Shown piece after piece: positions 17,549 through 26,563 of a stretch of 64,000 nt of DNA. Both the position numbers and the translations under genes were made by a program. This DNA comes from Lachnotalea glycerini. Its GTDB lineage: Bacteria; Bacillota; Clostridia; Lachnospirales; Lachnospiraceae. The stretch spans positions 918,212 to 982,211 of the forward strand of contig NZ_QICS01000001.1 in NCBI RefSeq assembly GCF_003201285.1, given 5' to 3'. Positions within the stretch are counted from its first letter, which is position 1. The number at the start of each line of letters is the position of its first letter. The notes below the pieces were generated by a model. It worked only from the letters and a program-made list of their open reading frames with translations. It was not told where the DNA came from and did no database searches.

Positions 17549-18254
17549 TTGTGTTCTCCTCGTTGATCGGACATAACCATGCTGCAATACCTGCTATCAA
17601 AACTGTAATTATAATTGTTCTAAAGCCTGCTGACACCTGTTTAATAATTGGTAAAGTATAAAAGGCCATGCTGCATACCATTGCTCCCAAAACCACCAAT
17701 CGTACACTTTTGCTTTCTTTTGCCTTGGGAATAATTATAGCAATAAACATTGCATATATCGCAATTCCCAGTGCATTTAATACACTCACAGGCATAATAT
17801 TTCCAAACACAATACCAAAAAAAGTTCCAAATATCCATCCCGGAACTGCTGAACTCATAACACCATATGAATAATAAGGATTTAGTTTTCCGTCGTGGCA
17901 AATGGTTACACCAAATATCTCATCTGTTACTCCATATGCTATAAAAAACCGATGCACAGGAAATAAGTTCGATTCCAGCTTTTGTGACAACGAGCATGAC
18001 ATTAAACAATATCGAATATTAAGTACCAACTGTGCCAATGCCATTTCCATATAAGATGCTCCATATGCTATCATATCAATTCCTGCAAATTGTCCGGCTG
18101 AAGTCACATTCGTTACCGATATTAATACAGTCTGAAAGACGGTCAATCCCACTATGCCAGCCTTAATTCCAAAAGTAAATGAAACGGCGAAATACCCTAG
18201 GCAAATAGGAATACCATCCTTAAATCCACTTTTCCACTGTTCTATCTGATTCAT
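17538..18254 (-). CDS. azlC: Branched-chain amino-acid exporter subunit AzlC
   Basis: A 238-residue membrane protein with the AzlC/YgaZ signature: GFKDGIPICLGYFAVSFTFG at the N-terminus and the FAGIDMIAYGASYMEMALAQ segment, with about six to eight helices. It forms the larger subunit of the AzlCD exporter and is first in a two-gene operon. No regulator gene adjoins it. Confidence 0.92.
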   Translation of the reverse strand: MNQIEQWKSGFKDGIPICLGYFAVSFTFGIKAGIVGLTVFQTVLISVTNVTSAGQFAGIDMIAYGASYMEMALAQLVLNIRYCLMSCSLSQKLESNLFPVHRFFIAYGVTDEIFGVTICHDGKLNPYYSYGVMSSAVPGWIFGTFFGIVFGNIMPVSVLNALGIAIYAMFIAIIIPKAKESKSVRLVVLGAMVCSMAFYTLPIIKQVSAGFRTIIITVLIAGIAAWLCPINEENTNER

Positions 18255-18417
18255 CTATCTATCAACGGTCAAATAGTTTCAATTCCTATAAGAGTTGTTT
18301 GTCAGACCGTTTTCCTCCATTAATTCGTATGTACTATTTAATACACTAATATGTAATTTAGTACAGATTTTACTTTTTGTCAATAACTACCACTCTAATA
18401 TTGAATCCTAATACAAG

Positions 18418-18446
18418 AAAAAAGTGTCTGATTAAGACACTTTTTT
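18418..18446 (-). terminator. Terminator of the D,D-carboxypeptidase gene
   Basis: A perfect 12-bp stem, AAAAAAGTGTCT (18418-18429) with AGACACTTTTTT (18435-18446), loop of five. It lies about 30 bp after the stop codon at 18479 on the minus strand; the T runs make it active in both directions. Confidence 0.85.
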
Positions 18447-18478
18447 GCAAATTGGTTAAGCTAATTGTTCTAATAAAT

Positions 18479-19810
18479 TCAAATGGAAAACTTTTCAAAA
18501 ACCATTTTAAAGCACCAGCAAAAATTAATTCGTTTTATACTGTCTGTCAATATTACATTCTCCACTTTCCAAACCTCTCCATTAACCAGATATTGAATAG
18601 TCCCCACCTGATCTCCTGAATGAACCGGTGCCTCTAATTCCTTTGCAATATCATAAACCACATCAATTGTTTCATCTTTTCTCAAAAGAAGACCATTTTT
18701 ATCATTTTCATTCGTATTCGTACTAACTACCTCAAGTCCTGCATATGCGGTTCCCCTCAAGGTATTTGTTTGAGCATTTTTTACAATAATCGGGTCGAAT
18801 TTAGTATCGTCTATGATTGCATCATCATAATTTTGAAATTCAAAATTTTCAATTCCATAATTCATCAGCTTCTTCGTATCGCTCCATTTATAGCTTTTGT
18901 GATTAGGCCAGCCACAGGCAAGAAGTGCTACCACATAGGTTTTATCGTCACGTTCTAATGCACCAACATAGCAATATCCTGCATTGTTTGTAAATCCCGT
19001 CTTACCAGATAACGCCCCATCCATCATACCTAAGAATGCATTATGATTATTACAGGAAAAAGAACGAGTCCCGCTTATCAACGTTTTGTCCTCTTTCGTA
19101 ATCATGTTATGAAAGTTATAGCTTGCTGTTCTAGTTATTTCAAGAAACTGATCCTTTTTAGGGGATTTCTTAATACAATATGACATGATTTTGGCTAAAT
19201 CCCTTGCAGTTGTTGAATGTATGCGAATGCTGCCATCTTCCATAGTTACTTGTGAGTCCAAGCCATTTGGTGTTATAAAATATGTATTAAAACATCCAAT
19301 ATCTCTTGCTTTTTGGTTCATCATATCAGCAAAGGCCTTGACATATTCTTTACTTTGCTGCGTGTCAGCTTCTTTTGCATCCATACTATTTGTATAAAGT
19401 GCGCCTCCTACATATTCGGCAATTGCGACAGCACTGTCATTATGTGATTCCAGCATTAATGAATATAAGATATCCGTTAACATAAACTGTTCGCCTGCCA
19501 ATGCATTTAACTGAACATCCGGCATGGAAGCTGCGTATTTTGAAAAGGTTATAACATCGTCTGCATTTGAATTCTCTAATGCCACAATTAATGTCATAAT
19601 TTTTGTAGTGCTTGCCATGGGCAATTGCTCATCACCGTTTTTCTGATAAAGTATACGCCCCGAATCTGCATCCATTAATACCGCCGCTTTCGAATAAAGA
19701 CTTCCAAGTATTTCTTCTGCGTTAATTGTTTCTTGATTATCCGCATATGCTGAGGTGACATTTAATATGGCAAAATATACGATACAAATACAAGTTAATA
19801 ATTTTTTCAA
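18479..19810 (-). CDS. dacF: D-alanyl-D-alanine carboxypeptidase (PBP5/DacF family)
   Basis: A 443-residue exported serine peptidase that trims the terminal D-Ala of peptidoglycan stem peptides. It has a signal peptide (1-23), the S67-T-T-K70 active-site tetrad in LPMASTTKIMT, the SHN triad in LESHNDSAVA, and the KTG motif in LSGKTGFTNNAGYC. A C-terminal beta-rich domain follows, ending in a short hydrophobic stretch (INFCWCFKMVF) that could act as a membrane anchor. A paralogue is encoded at 47310-48587. Confidence 0.93.
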   Translation of the reverse strand: MKKLLTCICIVYFAILNVTSAYADNQETINAEEILGSLYSKAAVLMDADSGRILYQKNGDEQLPMASTTKIMTLIVALENSNADDVITFSKYAASMPDVQLNALAGEQFMLTDILYSLMLESHNDSAVAIAEYVGGALYTNSMDAKEADTQQSKEYVKAFADMMNQKARDIGCFNTYFITPNGLDSQVTMEDGSIRIHSTTARDLAKIMSYCIKKSPKKDQFLEITRTASYNFHNMITKEDKTLISGTRSFSCNNHNAFLGMMDGALSGKTGFTNNAGYCYVGALERDDKTYVVALLACGWPNHKSYKWSDTKKLMNYGIENFEFQNYDDAIIDDTKFDPIIVKNAQTNTLRGTAYAGLEVVSTNTNENDKNGLLLRKDETIDVVYDIAKELEAPVHSGDQVGTIQYLVNGEVWKVENVILTDSIKRINFCWCFKMVFEKFSI

Positions 19811-19921
19811 TGATCCCTCGATATGAATACGTATTACTTATTTTTATGATATTATCTTAAAATTTATGTGTAAATAAATCCTTAATCAAACCTGGTTCAA
19901 TCATTTTTATTTTCATTATTA

Positions 19922-20707
19922 TCAGCTTAACGCGACGTCAAGTATCATCATAATCAAAAAACCTATGGCAAAGCCGATGGTTCCAATATTAGAATGTTCC
20001 CCCTCTGATGCTTCTGGTATTAATTCTTCTACTACAACATATATCATTGCTCCTGCTGCAAAGGACAGTAAATAAGGAAGAAACGGCACGATGTAATTGG
20101 TGAGTAATATGGTAATTACTGCTCCGATTGGTTCTACAATTCCAGATAGTGTACCATAAACAAAGGCTTTTGTTTTACTTTTTCCTTCACTTTTTAACGG
20201 CAGGGATATAATCGCTCCTTCCGGGAAATTTTGTATCGCAATTCCAACGGAAAGGGCAAAGGCTCCAGCCATTGATATGTCGCTACTATTCATCATAACT
20301 CCGGCAAAAACCACACCAACTGCCATTCCCTCCGGAATGTTATGCAAAGTAACTGCTAATACAAGCATCGTACTTTTCTTTAAGGAAGTTTTGATTCCTT
20401 CTGGTTCGTCACTGCTTAAATGCAAATGAGGAATGATTCGATCCATAAGAAGTAAAAACAAAATTCCAAGCATAAAACCTGTTGCCGCCGGTACAAAGGA
20501 AAACTTTCCCAAATACTCAGACATATCAATTGACGGAATTAATAAAGACCATACCGCGGCAGCCACCATCACTCCGGATGCAAATCCCAGAAGACCTTTT
20601 TGAACCAAAGACGACAACTGATCCCTTAAGAAAAAGACGCTGAAAGCACCAAGAGTTGTTCCAATAAAGGGTATTATAATTCCTAGCGTAATATGCATTA
20701 CTATCAC
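19922..20707 (-). CDS. ZIP family metal transporter (ZupT-like)
   Basis: A 261-residue membrane protein with about eight helices and the two ZIP metal-site motifs, LHNIPEGMAVG and IQNFPEGAIIS, in helices IV and V. A His-containing loop (IPHLHLSSDEPEG) lies between helices III and IV. Family members move Zn2+, Fe2+ or Mn2+ into the cytoplasm. Its last motif, VEELIPEA, is also family-typical. It lies next to TspO and an iron-linked small protein, but each has separate spacing, so a shared operon is not certain. Confidence 0.92.
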   Translation of the reverse strand: MIVMHITLGIIIPFIGTTLGAFSVFFLRDQLSSLVQKGLLGFASGVMVAAAVWSLLIPSIDMSEYLGKFSFVPAATGFMLGILFLLLMDRIIPHLHLSSDEPEGIKTSLKKSTMLVLAVTLHNIPEGMAVGVVFAGVMMNSSDISMAGAFALSVGIAIQNFPEGAIISLPLKSEGKSKTKAFVYGTLSGIVEPIGAVITILLTNYIVPFLPYLLSFAAGAMIYVVVEELIPEASEGEHSNIGTIGFAIGFLIMMILDVALS

Positions 20708-20748
20708 TCCCTTATTTCTCTTAATTGTAATTTTTTAAAATAAAAACC

Positions 20749-21231
20749 TTAAATGGCTGAGCCATTCAAAAAAATAATTCCTAAATTTAAATATCCGGAA
20801 AACATAATCCATAAAAGATATGGGATTTGCAATTTTCCTGCACAGATATAAATCGCACTAAATCTCTCAATCATAATGTATACAGCAAACCATAATAGAA
20901 GCAGAATCATAAAAGCTATTAAATATGCATGAAGATTAAAAAAAATCAATGACCATATAAAGTTTAGAAACAATTGTATTCCATATACTCTTAAAGCATC
21001 CCCCTTTTCTTTCTGACTGGCCTCTGCGCTGTAAATCATATAAGCAGAAACTCCCATCAAAATATATAATATTGTCCATACAATCGAAAAAAGCCAAACT
21101 GGTGGAGACAATAGGGGTTTTGTAAATGAATTGTATACGGATATGCTTTCCTTTGTTAACTGACTAGCTAGTGCACCAATACCTACACTAACAGCAATGC
21201 TAAATAACAATTCTTTCCATTTAATATACAT
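20749..21231 (-). CDS. TspO/MBR family protein
   Basis: A 160-residue protein with five transmembrane helices and the family's aromatic-rich signatures: YNSFTKPLLSPPVWLFSIVW in loop 1/helix 2, FLNFIWSLIFF in helix 3, and QIPYLLWIMFSGYLN in helix 5. TspO proteins bind tetrapyrroles such as heme and porphyrins and modulate stress responses. Nearby heme, iron and cobalt genes (H-NOX, ECF-cobalt, FeoB-associated) give a loose thematic link only. Confidence 0.92.
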   Translation of the reverse strand: MYIKWKELLFSIAVSVGIGALASQLTKESISVYNSFTKPLLSPPVWLFSIVWTILYILMGVSAYMIYSAEASQKEKGDALRVYGIQLFLNFIWSLIFFNLHAYLIAFMILLLLWFAVYIMIERFSAIYICAGKLQIPYLLWIMFSGYLNLGIIFLNGSAI

Positions 21232-21301
21232 GCAGCTTCATCTCGTTTTTTACTATTTTATGTTAAATTATAAATAGTATAACTTAAAATAGCCAAGAAA
21301 T

Positions 21302-21475
21302 TTATTTATCCTGATGACATCCTGAGGAATGTCCGCATCCGCCACAACTGCTGCCACAGCAGCCCTTACCTTGCTTTTTATCTTTAATCATCTTTCTGAT
21401 AACAAATGCCACAATAGAAGCAAGTACTAGGCTGATTATAACAGTTCCTAAATTTGATAATATAAATTGTATCAT
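21302..21475 (-). CDS. FeoB-associated Cys-rich membrane protein (57 aa)
   Basis: A small protein, MIQFILSNLGTVIISLVLAS then IVAFVIRKMIKDKKQGKG, ending in a Cys/Gly/His-rich tail (CCGSSCGGCGHSSGCHQDK). One N-terminal TM helix plus a cytoplasmic Cys-rich tail is the hallmark of the proteins usually encoded next to feoB, where they are thought to help ferrous-iron uptake. AGGAGG precedes the ATG. No feoA or feoB is in the window, so this is an orphan copy. Upstream lie a consensus promoter and a 17-of-19 Fur box (21587-21643), which support iron control and show this is a real gene. Confidence 0.9.
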   Translation of the reverse strand: MIQFILSNLGTVIISLVLASIVAFVIRKMIKDKKQGKGCCGSSCGGCGHSSGCHQDK

Positions 21476-21586
21476 AATAAATCCTCCTTTGAGATCGTTT
21501 CATCTTACATTATATACTACTATTATGTTTCATATTTTTATTCTTGTAATATTAAAATTAGAAGAATGAGATACTTTTTAGATTTT

Positions 21587-21643
21587 GATATTGATTATCA
21601 TTATCTCTGTTCATATTATAGTATTCTTCCTTTTTCTTGTCAA
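21587..21643 (-). promoter_or_regulatory. Consensus promoter with Fur box controlling the FeoB-associated gene
   Basis: On the minus strand a perfect TTGACA (21638-21643) and TATAAT (21615-21620) are 17 nt apart. Just downstream, over the expected start point, GATATTGATTATCATTATC (21587-21605, plus-strand reading) matches the classical 19-bp Fur box at 17 positions. Iron-loaded Fur bound here would block transcription. The leader to the start codon at 21475 is about 130 nt. Confidence 0.8.
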
Positions 21644-21722
21644 TCCATTTCACTAATTTTTTGTGTACAATAGAAAAAGAATCAATCTTTTAATGAAATG
21701 ATTGATCCTTAATATTTACCTG

Positions 21723-22265
21723 TTATAGTTGAACTTTGTTCTTCATCTCCTGTTTTACCTCTTCAAAAGTTTTGCCTTTTACAATTGCTATTTCAGAATA
21801 GGCCAACTTCTGTGCCTTGCATAAAATATCCTTGTCCATACTTTGCAAAGGCTTTTCAAGCTCTCTTTGAAGCATCATTATAATAATTTTTGTTATTTTA
21901 ACGGTATCGCATGACTTAATTACGGTTGAAAATGATTCCTGACGCTTTCTATTATCTGAAATCCAATTAATTTCTATCTTATTCAGTTCATTTGGAATTT
22001 TATCTATTTCATTTACACTCATAATTTTTCTGATTCTATTTGCATTTTGGCTTATTACTGGAATATATACTACGGTCGTTTCATTTAACAAAGGAACCAG
22101 CTTATAATATTGATGCTCCTTATTTCCTCTCTTCATCGTTATAATGCCTTTTACATAGCAAGCACCTTCTACTGGATGCATTACTTTTTCACCTACTTGA
22201 TATTCTTCTGAATCAAATTCTCCTAAACTTGAATTTGTATCATCACTACCTGTTTTTCTTTCCAT
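21723..22265 (-). CDS. CarD family transcriptional regulator
   Basis: A 180-residue protein. After a short polar N-terminus, residues 20-75 form the CarD/CdnL/TRCF RNA-polymerase-interacting domain (YQVGEKVMHPVEGACYVKGI, then YYKLVPLLNETTVVYIPV). A helical C-terminal half (about 95-175) is typical of CarD/CdnL proteins that contact promoter DNA. Such proteins bind the polymerase beta subunit and tune open-complex stability rather than acting through an operator. It is monocistronic between the iron-linked gene and an amino-acid transporter. Confidence 0.88.
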   Translation of the reverse strand: MERKTGSDDTNSSLGEFDSEEYQVGEKVMHPVEGACYVKGIITMKRGNKEHQYYKLVPLLNETTVVYIPVISQNANRIRKIMSVNEIDKIPNELNKIEINWISDNRKRQESFSTVIKSCDTVKITKIIIMMLQRELEKPLQSMDKDILCKAQKLAYSEIAIVKGKTFEEVKQEMKNKVQL

Positions 22266-22623
22266 AATACCTCCATTTTTTTTGATCTGTTGACATGTTA
22301 TTAATTTATATAGTTCGATTAACCATATGTAAAATTTGTAATTATTGTAAAATAAGAATTTCTGATAGGTATTAAAGAATAATTACGATTGATTAGATAA
22401 TAGTACTATCACAATGATATTTTATAATAGCACTCGGTAACTTTATTTTATCGTTACCTAGATTAAGAAACAAAAAATCCTTTTCATCATCTTGCTTTTC
22501 TTGCTACAACTTATATTATAACCTATTTTTACAAGAAAATACAGGTTTTTATACGATATTAAAGGAAAGCACGCTAATGCTTTCCTGTTTTTTCCATTTA
22601 AAACAAATGAAGTTTTTAAAATA
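22266..22623. other. Gene-free interval with hairpins
   Basis: A 358-bp AT-rich gap between the CarD gene and the amino-acid-binding protein gene. A stem GGAAAGCA (22564-22571) with TGCTTTCC (22578-22585) lies about 40 bp after the binding-protein stop and may terminate the transporter operon. An inverted repeat, GGTAAC (22436-22441) with GTTACC (22453-22458), of unknown role is also present. No coding sequence is supported. Confidence 0.5.
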
Positions 22624-23562
22624 CTACTTTTTATTTTGAGTTATTCCGTCTTCAACATCAACAAAATAATCTTCATTTAATCCAAAGTCCTCTAGTATAT
22701 CCATTAATGTACCGTCTTCTTTCATTTCGTCTAAGACTGTATTCACTTCGTATAAGAAGTCCTGATCCTCAAAGCGTATCGCTGCTCCTATTTTCCCAGA
22801 AGCTTCCGATTCGTATGGACTTAATATTTTTAGATTTAGACTTGAATCCTGAGCAAGTGTGTATGCTGCCACTATTCCATCAGTAATGCAAGCATCTATT
22901 TTTCCTGTATTGACAGCCATCATCAATTCGGTCTGCTTTCCAAAAATACTAACTTCTTTCACTTTTCCTTCCTTAACCCATGCCTGCGCTGTTTCCAGAA
23001 AAGTAGTTCCCTTTTGTCCTCCTAATGTAGCTTGTTTTAAATCCTCTTTTGCAGTAATTGAAGAATCATTTGGTATGATAATTCCCTCACCCTCTTGATA
23101 CCACGCATTGGTAAAAAGTGCTTTTTGTAATCTCTCATCTTTAATATACATTGCATCTGTAACCATATCTACCGTTTTATTATTAAGTTCAATTAATAAA
23201 TTTTCAAATGCTACTTCTTTCATTACAACTTTTGGGATTCCAAGGCGTTTGGCAATTTCTTTGATTATGACCGCATCAATTCCTTCAAATTCTCCCGTTT
23301 CAACATCTATATAGGCAAATGGTGCATCGTTGGACGAGGCTACCGTGAGTACTCCTTTTTCCTTTATTTTATGCAGCAGCTCGCTTTCATCCTTCGTGTT
23401 TTCTGTCTTAACTGCCTCTTGGCTGCTTTCCTCTTTTGTTTCTTGCTCTGCCTGTGTGAAATCATCGGAGGTACTCTTTGTACTTGAACAACCTGCAGTG
23501 AATGCTACCATTAAGACAACTGAAAATAAAGTTACCTTTATTTTTTTCCATACTCTTTTCAT
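22624..23562 (-). CDS. Amino-acid ABC transporter substrate-binding lipoprotein
   Basis: A 312-residue exported lipoprotein with lipobox FTAGC near residue 25, an acidic linker, and a family-3 periplasmic-binding fold (about 60-300): LTVASSNDAPFAYIDVETGE, then GIDAVIIKEIAKRLGI and a late AAIRFEDQDFLYEVNTVL segment. It captures a polar amino acid or derivative for the permease and ATPase encoded just upstream in the transcript. The ligand cannot be told from sequence; the neighbouring PucR regulator and GabT-like aminotransferase make an amino acid such as GABA possible, which is inference. Confidence 0.9.
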   Translation of the reverse strand: MKRVWKKIKVTLFSVVLMVAFTAGCSSTKSTSDDFTQAEQETKEESSQEAVKTENTKDESELLHKIKEKGVLTVASSNDAPFAYIDVETGEFEGIDAVIIKEIAKRLGIPKVVMKEVAFENLLIELNNKTVDMVTDAMYIKDERLQKALFTNAWYQEGEGIIIPNDSSITAKEDLKQATLGGQKGTTFLETAQAWVKEGKVKEVSIFGKQTELMMAVNTGKIDACITDGIVAAYTLAQDSSLNLKILSPYESEASGKIGAAIRFEDQDFLYEVNTVLDEMKEDGTLMDILEDFGLNEDYFVDVEDGITQNKK

Positions 23563-23617
23563 AATTAATCTCCTCTTCTTTCATTTATATTAATAACTTT
23601 TACATTTTTGCCTTTTA

Positions 23618-24319
23618 CTAACTCCTGCTGAATTTATTCATTTTCTTCTCTAACATTTTCACTCCCTGCGAAAGAGGTACACTAATGACTAAATAAACGA
23701 CGGCAAGCAATGTATATGCCTCTATGGTCAAAAAAGTCTGAGATGCATAAGCCTGTGTTCTTAGCAATAGTTCGCTTACTGCAATACAAGCAAGTAATGA
23801 TGTATCTTTAATCATCATAACTAAATAATTGCCAAATACAGGTACTGAATTTCGAAAGGATGGCGGAAGGATAATTTTGATTAAAACTTGTATTTCACTA
23901 AAACCTAATGCTAAGCCTGCCTCTCTTTGTCCTGGGTCAATTGATACAATTGCGGACCGAATCACCTCTGACATATAACAGCCATAATTGACGGAAAACC
24001 CCACAATACCTGCCATAACAGAAGAAATTTGAACATTGTAATCAATTTCAACTGCCTTAAGAAGATTAGACATTAACAATGGTAATACATAATAGATATA
24101 AAAGAATTGCACCAATAATGGTGTTCCTCTTATCAACTCCACAAATACTCCCATTCCCCATCTTGCTACTTTATTTTTGCTCATTTTTACAATTGCAACC
24201 AAAAACCCAATGATAATTGCTCCCATAAAGCCAATTACGGTTACTTCCAATACTACTCCTACGCCTGTTACCAGGCTCGGACCCAGTGTTTTTATTGCTT
24301 TTCCAAAATATAATTCCAT
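23618..24319 (-). CDS. Amino-acid ABC transporter permease (HisM/GlnP type)
   Basis: A 233-residue inner-membrane permease with about five helices. It carries FVELIRGTPLLVQFFYIYYV, the strongly conserved polar-amino-acid permease signature, and the EAA loop (EAGLALGFSEIQVLIKIILP) that contacts the ATPase. It sits between the binding-protein gene and the ATPase gene. It overlaps neither but is closely spaced, so the three form one operon transcribed ATPase, permease, binding protein. Confidence 0.93.
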   Translation of the reverse strand: MELYFGKAIKTLGPSLVTGVGVVLEVTVIGFMGAIIIGFLVAIVKMSKNKVARWGMGVFVELIRGTPLLVQFFYIYYVLPLLMSNLLKAVEIDYNVQISSVMAGIVGFSVNYGCYMSEVIRSAIVSIDPGQREAGLALGFSEIQVLIKIILPPSFRNSVPVFGNYLVMMIKDTSLLACIAVSELLLRTQAYASQTFLTIEAYTLLAVVYLVISVPLSQGVKMLEKKMNKFSRS

Positions 24320-24340
24320 CTTTACCCCTCCTTCAAATAA

Positions 24341-25069
24341 TTATTTTTGTAATACTCTGGATAAGAATTCTTTAGTTCTTTTATGCTTTGGATTCGTAAA
24401 TATCTCCTGTGGTGTATCATCTTCTATTATATATCCACCATCCATGAAGATAACTCTATCAGATATCTCTCTTGCAAATCCCATCTCATGTGTCACAACA
24501 ACCATTGTCATTCCTTCCTTAGCTAATTGCTTCATGACATCCAATACATCCCCCACAAGCTCTGGATCAAGTGCTGAGGTTGGTTCATCAAATAACAACA
24601 TCTCTGGATTCATTGCCAATGCTCTTGCTATGGCCACACGTTGCTGCTGTCCTCCTGAAAGCGTGCTTGGATATACATTTGCTTTCTCTGCAAGTCCAAC
24701 CTTTTTCAGTAAATCCAATGCCATATTATTTGCTTCTTCCTTTGATACCTTATTAATCAAAACTGGCGCCATTGTCACGTTTTGCAGTACTGTTTTAAGT
24801 GGAAATAAATTAAATCGTTGAAATACCATTCCCACTTTTTTTCTCAACTCTTTAATCTCACTGGTCATATCCATCACATTATTACCCTGATAGAATATTT
24901 TTCCACTTGTTGGTATCTCCAAAAGATTCAAGCATCTTAAGAATGTACTTTTCCCCGAGCCCGACGGTCCAATGATACAAACCACTTGACCGGCTTCAAT
25001 GCATAAATTAATATTTTTTAAAACCTCTAATTCACCATAGTATTTAGACAATTTGTTTACCTTTAGCAT
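24341..25069 (-). CDS. Amino-acid ABC transporter ATP-binding protein (GlnQ type)
   Basis: A 242-residue ATPase with Walker [11 protein letters not shown]-loop [13 protein letters not shown], signature [19 protein letters not shown], Walker [15 protein letters not shown] and the switch His in VVTHEMGFA. These are diagnostic of the polar-amino-acid uptake subfamily (GlnQ/HisP). AGGAGGT lies six bases before the ATG. First gene of the transporter operon, preceded by a strong hairpin at 25096-25130. Confidence 0.95.
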   Translation of the reverse strand: MLKVNKLSKYYGELEVLKNINLCIEAGQVVCIIGPSGSGKSTFLRCLNLLEIPTSGKIFYQGNNVMDMTSEIKELRKKVGMVFQRFNLFPLKTVLQNVTMAPVLINKVSKEEANNMALDLLKKVGLAEKANVYPSTLSGGQQQRVAIARALAMNPEMLLFDEPTSALDPELVGDVLDVMKQLAKEGMTMVVVTHEMGFAREISDRVIFMDGGYIIEDDTPQEIFTNPKHKRTKEFLSRVLQK

Positions 25070-25095
25070 AGCATACCTCCTTTTTTAACATATAA

Positions 25096-25130
25096 AAAGC
25101 GACGCTGCACTCAATCTGCACCGTCGCTTT
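25096..25130 (-). terminator. Terminator between the PucR regulator and the amino-acid transporter operon
   Basis: A 9-bp stem, AAAGCGACG (25096-25104) with CGTCGCTTT (25122-25130), extended by an inner TGCA pair, followed on the minus strand by TTTTTATATG. It would end the pucR transcript; being only about 25 bp before the ATPase ribosome site, it could also act as an attenuator if the operons are read together. A transporter promoter distinct from pucR was not found. Confidence 0.75.
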
Positions 25131-25179
25131 ATTTGTTTGTCAGTCTATCACCACTTAAAATTTTTGTCAATAGCAATTT

Positions 25180-26352
25180 TTACATTTTATTTTCAGATAC
25201 ATTCTGTATATCATTAATGTAGTAACATAATTGAAGCATAAATCTATCCTTAGTATTATCTAAATCACATGCTAAAAGTTCTCTTATTTTCTTCATACGG
25301 TAATTTATTGTGTTCCTGTGTGTAAAACTTTTTTCTGCAACTAATTGTATACTTGAATTATATTCCAAATATAACTCTAATGTGTCTAAATATTTGCTGT
25401 TATGTAAATTATCATATTCCACTATTTCTCCAAGATATTCCCAGAAAATTTTTTCCAATACTTCTTTATCTTCCACCTCTGTCAAAATCTTATAAGCTCT
25501 CATTTCATCATACAAAATCATATTCTTATTTTTTTTCTCAGCTAAATCATAAGCAGCTAATGCATGCTTGTACCCTTTGGTCAGATTGTATATTCCTTCA
25601 TTTACCGATCCTATCCCTATTCTGATCTCTGACAACAAGCAATTTTCTTTAATCACTTTATTGATACACTCTGAAATATTGCAATGCCTGGATAAAAGCT
25701 GCTTAATAATAAGCACCTTGTTTTCAAAGATAACACTACTTAATCTTTGTACATACTTTTTAAGTTTACTTAAAAAATTAATTTCAAAAAATAATTTTAT
25801 TTCATCCTGTTCCATTCTCGCTAATGCAATAGGAATACTCACAATTGTAATTTGAAATAATCCATTTATATCATAATCCATTTTCTTTACCAGTGAATAA
25901 TCTGCCTTCTGAGGCTGAAATAAAATATTATGAAAGCATTCTGATATATTTAACTGATTTTGTTTATCACATATGATCCAATTACAATATTCTTGTGTTA
26001 CATCAACCAAATGAGTCTCCCACGGCATTACAAATAATGGAAAACCCGTCTGATTACATAATTCAGTTGCCGCCTGAGGAATTGATTGAATATAATTTCC
26101 AGTGTTAATTATAATTCCAGATGCCTTTTGATGAATCAAAATCCAAATCATATCTGTTAAATCTGATTCTGACTTGATTCCAAGGCCGGTTGTAATAATT
26201 AACTCACTTCCCCTGATAAAATCTGCCGTCGTGATATCCTCCATAATATAAATCCAACTTATCACATTGCTTATTCCTGCATTTCCTGCAAGTAATTTAA
26301 GCTTATACTTCTCCTTGGTTTTCTCATAAATATTCTCGACGCTGACTGACAT
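25180..26352 (-). CDS. PucR family transcriptional regulator
   Basis: A 390-residue regulator. An N-terminal PucR sensor domain (about 5-120; ISWIYIMEDITTADFIRGSE, ending VMPWETHLVDVTQ) is followed by a GGDEF-like connector (about 165-275) and a C-terminal helix-turn-helix of the CdaR/PucR type (SIQLVAEKSFTHRNTINYRM, then KKIRELLACDL). Family members control purine, amino-acid or GABA catabolism genes. It is divergent from a GabT-like aminotransferase and upstream of an amino-acid ABC transporter. A 19-bp inverted repeat directly before its ribosome site and a matching one before the aminotransferase suggest it controls both. Confidence 0.92.
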   Translation of the reverse strand: MSVSVENIYEKTKEKYKLKLLAGNAGISNVISWIYIMEDITTADFIRGSELIITTGLGIKSESDLTDMIWILIHQKASGIIINTGNYIQSIPQAATELCNQTGFPLFVMPWETHLVDVTQEYCNWIICDKQNQLNISECFHNILFQPQKADYSLVKKMDYDINGLFQITIVSIPIALARMEQDEIKLFFEINFLSKLKKYVQRLSSVIFENKVLIIKQLLSRHCNISECINKVIKENCLLSEIRIGIGSVNEGIYNLTKGYKHALAAYDLAEKKNKNMILYDEMRAYKILTEVEDKEVLEKIFWEYLGEIVEYDNLHNSKYLDTLELYLEYNSSIQLVAEKSFTHRNTINYRMKKIRELLACDLDNTKDRFMLQLCYYINDIQNVSENKM

Positions 26353-26367
26353 TTTACCTCTCCTTTA

Positions 26368-26386
26368 ATTGTGCCAATAGCACAAT
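26368..26386. promoter_or_regulatory. Inverted repeat IR1 next to pucR
   Basis: ATTGTGC, five bases, GCACAAT: a perfect 7-5-7 palindrome placed between the pucR promoter and its ribosome binding site. It has the same arm and spacer lengths as IR2 at 26545-26563. Likely site for autorepression. Confidence 0.6.
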
Positions 26387-26420
26387 AATTATCCGTTTTT
26401 TTAGGCTGTCGCTCTATATT

Positions 26421-26449
26421 ATTATACTTATCCTTGTGCTATAATGCAA
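26421..26449 (-). promoter_or_regulatory. pucR promoter, overlapping a divergent promoter for gabT
   Basis: On the minus strand TTGCAT (26444-26449) and TATAAT (26421-26426) are 17 nt apart. On the plus strand an extended -10, TGTGCTATAAT (-10 at 26440-26445), overlaps the minus-strand -35. The two divergent promoters therefore compete for the same DNA. Confidence 0.6.
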
Positions 26450-26462
26450 ATAAATAATGAAT

Positions 26463-26506
26463 CACATGGCAAGGAAGTCAAATAAGCTTCTGTCCATGTG
26501 TTTTTC
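26463..26506 (+). terminator. Leader terminator (possible attenuator) upstream of the aminotransferase gene
   Basis: CACATGG (26463-26469) pairs with CCATGTG (26494-26500), and an inner GAAG/CTTC stem stabilises it. TTTTTC follows on the plus strand only. It begins about 12 nt after the predicted start of the plus-strand leader and precedes the aminotransferase by about 100 nt, so most transcripts from that promoter should stop unless antitermination occurs. Confidence 0.6.
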
Positions 26507-26544
26507 TTTTCATTAAGTTTTAAATATTTTCATTTTTTGTTTTA

Positions 26545-26563
26545 ATGTGTTAATAAAACACAT
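26545..26563. promoter_or_regulatory. Inverted repeat IR2 upstream of the aminotransferase gene
   Basis: ATGTGTT, five bases, AACACAT: a perfect 7-5-7 palindrome, 42 bp before the aminotransferase start. It shares the TGTG/CACA core and geometry with IR1. A TATAAT (around 26576) just downstream may be a second promoter, so IR2 would cover its -35 region. Confidence 0.6.

Noticed and set aside
25070..25179. T-box leader upstream of the amino-acid transporter
   Set aside because: Only one hairpin fits in about 110 bp and no T-box consensus (TGGNACCGCG) is present; a plain terminator explains it.
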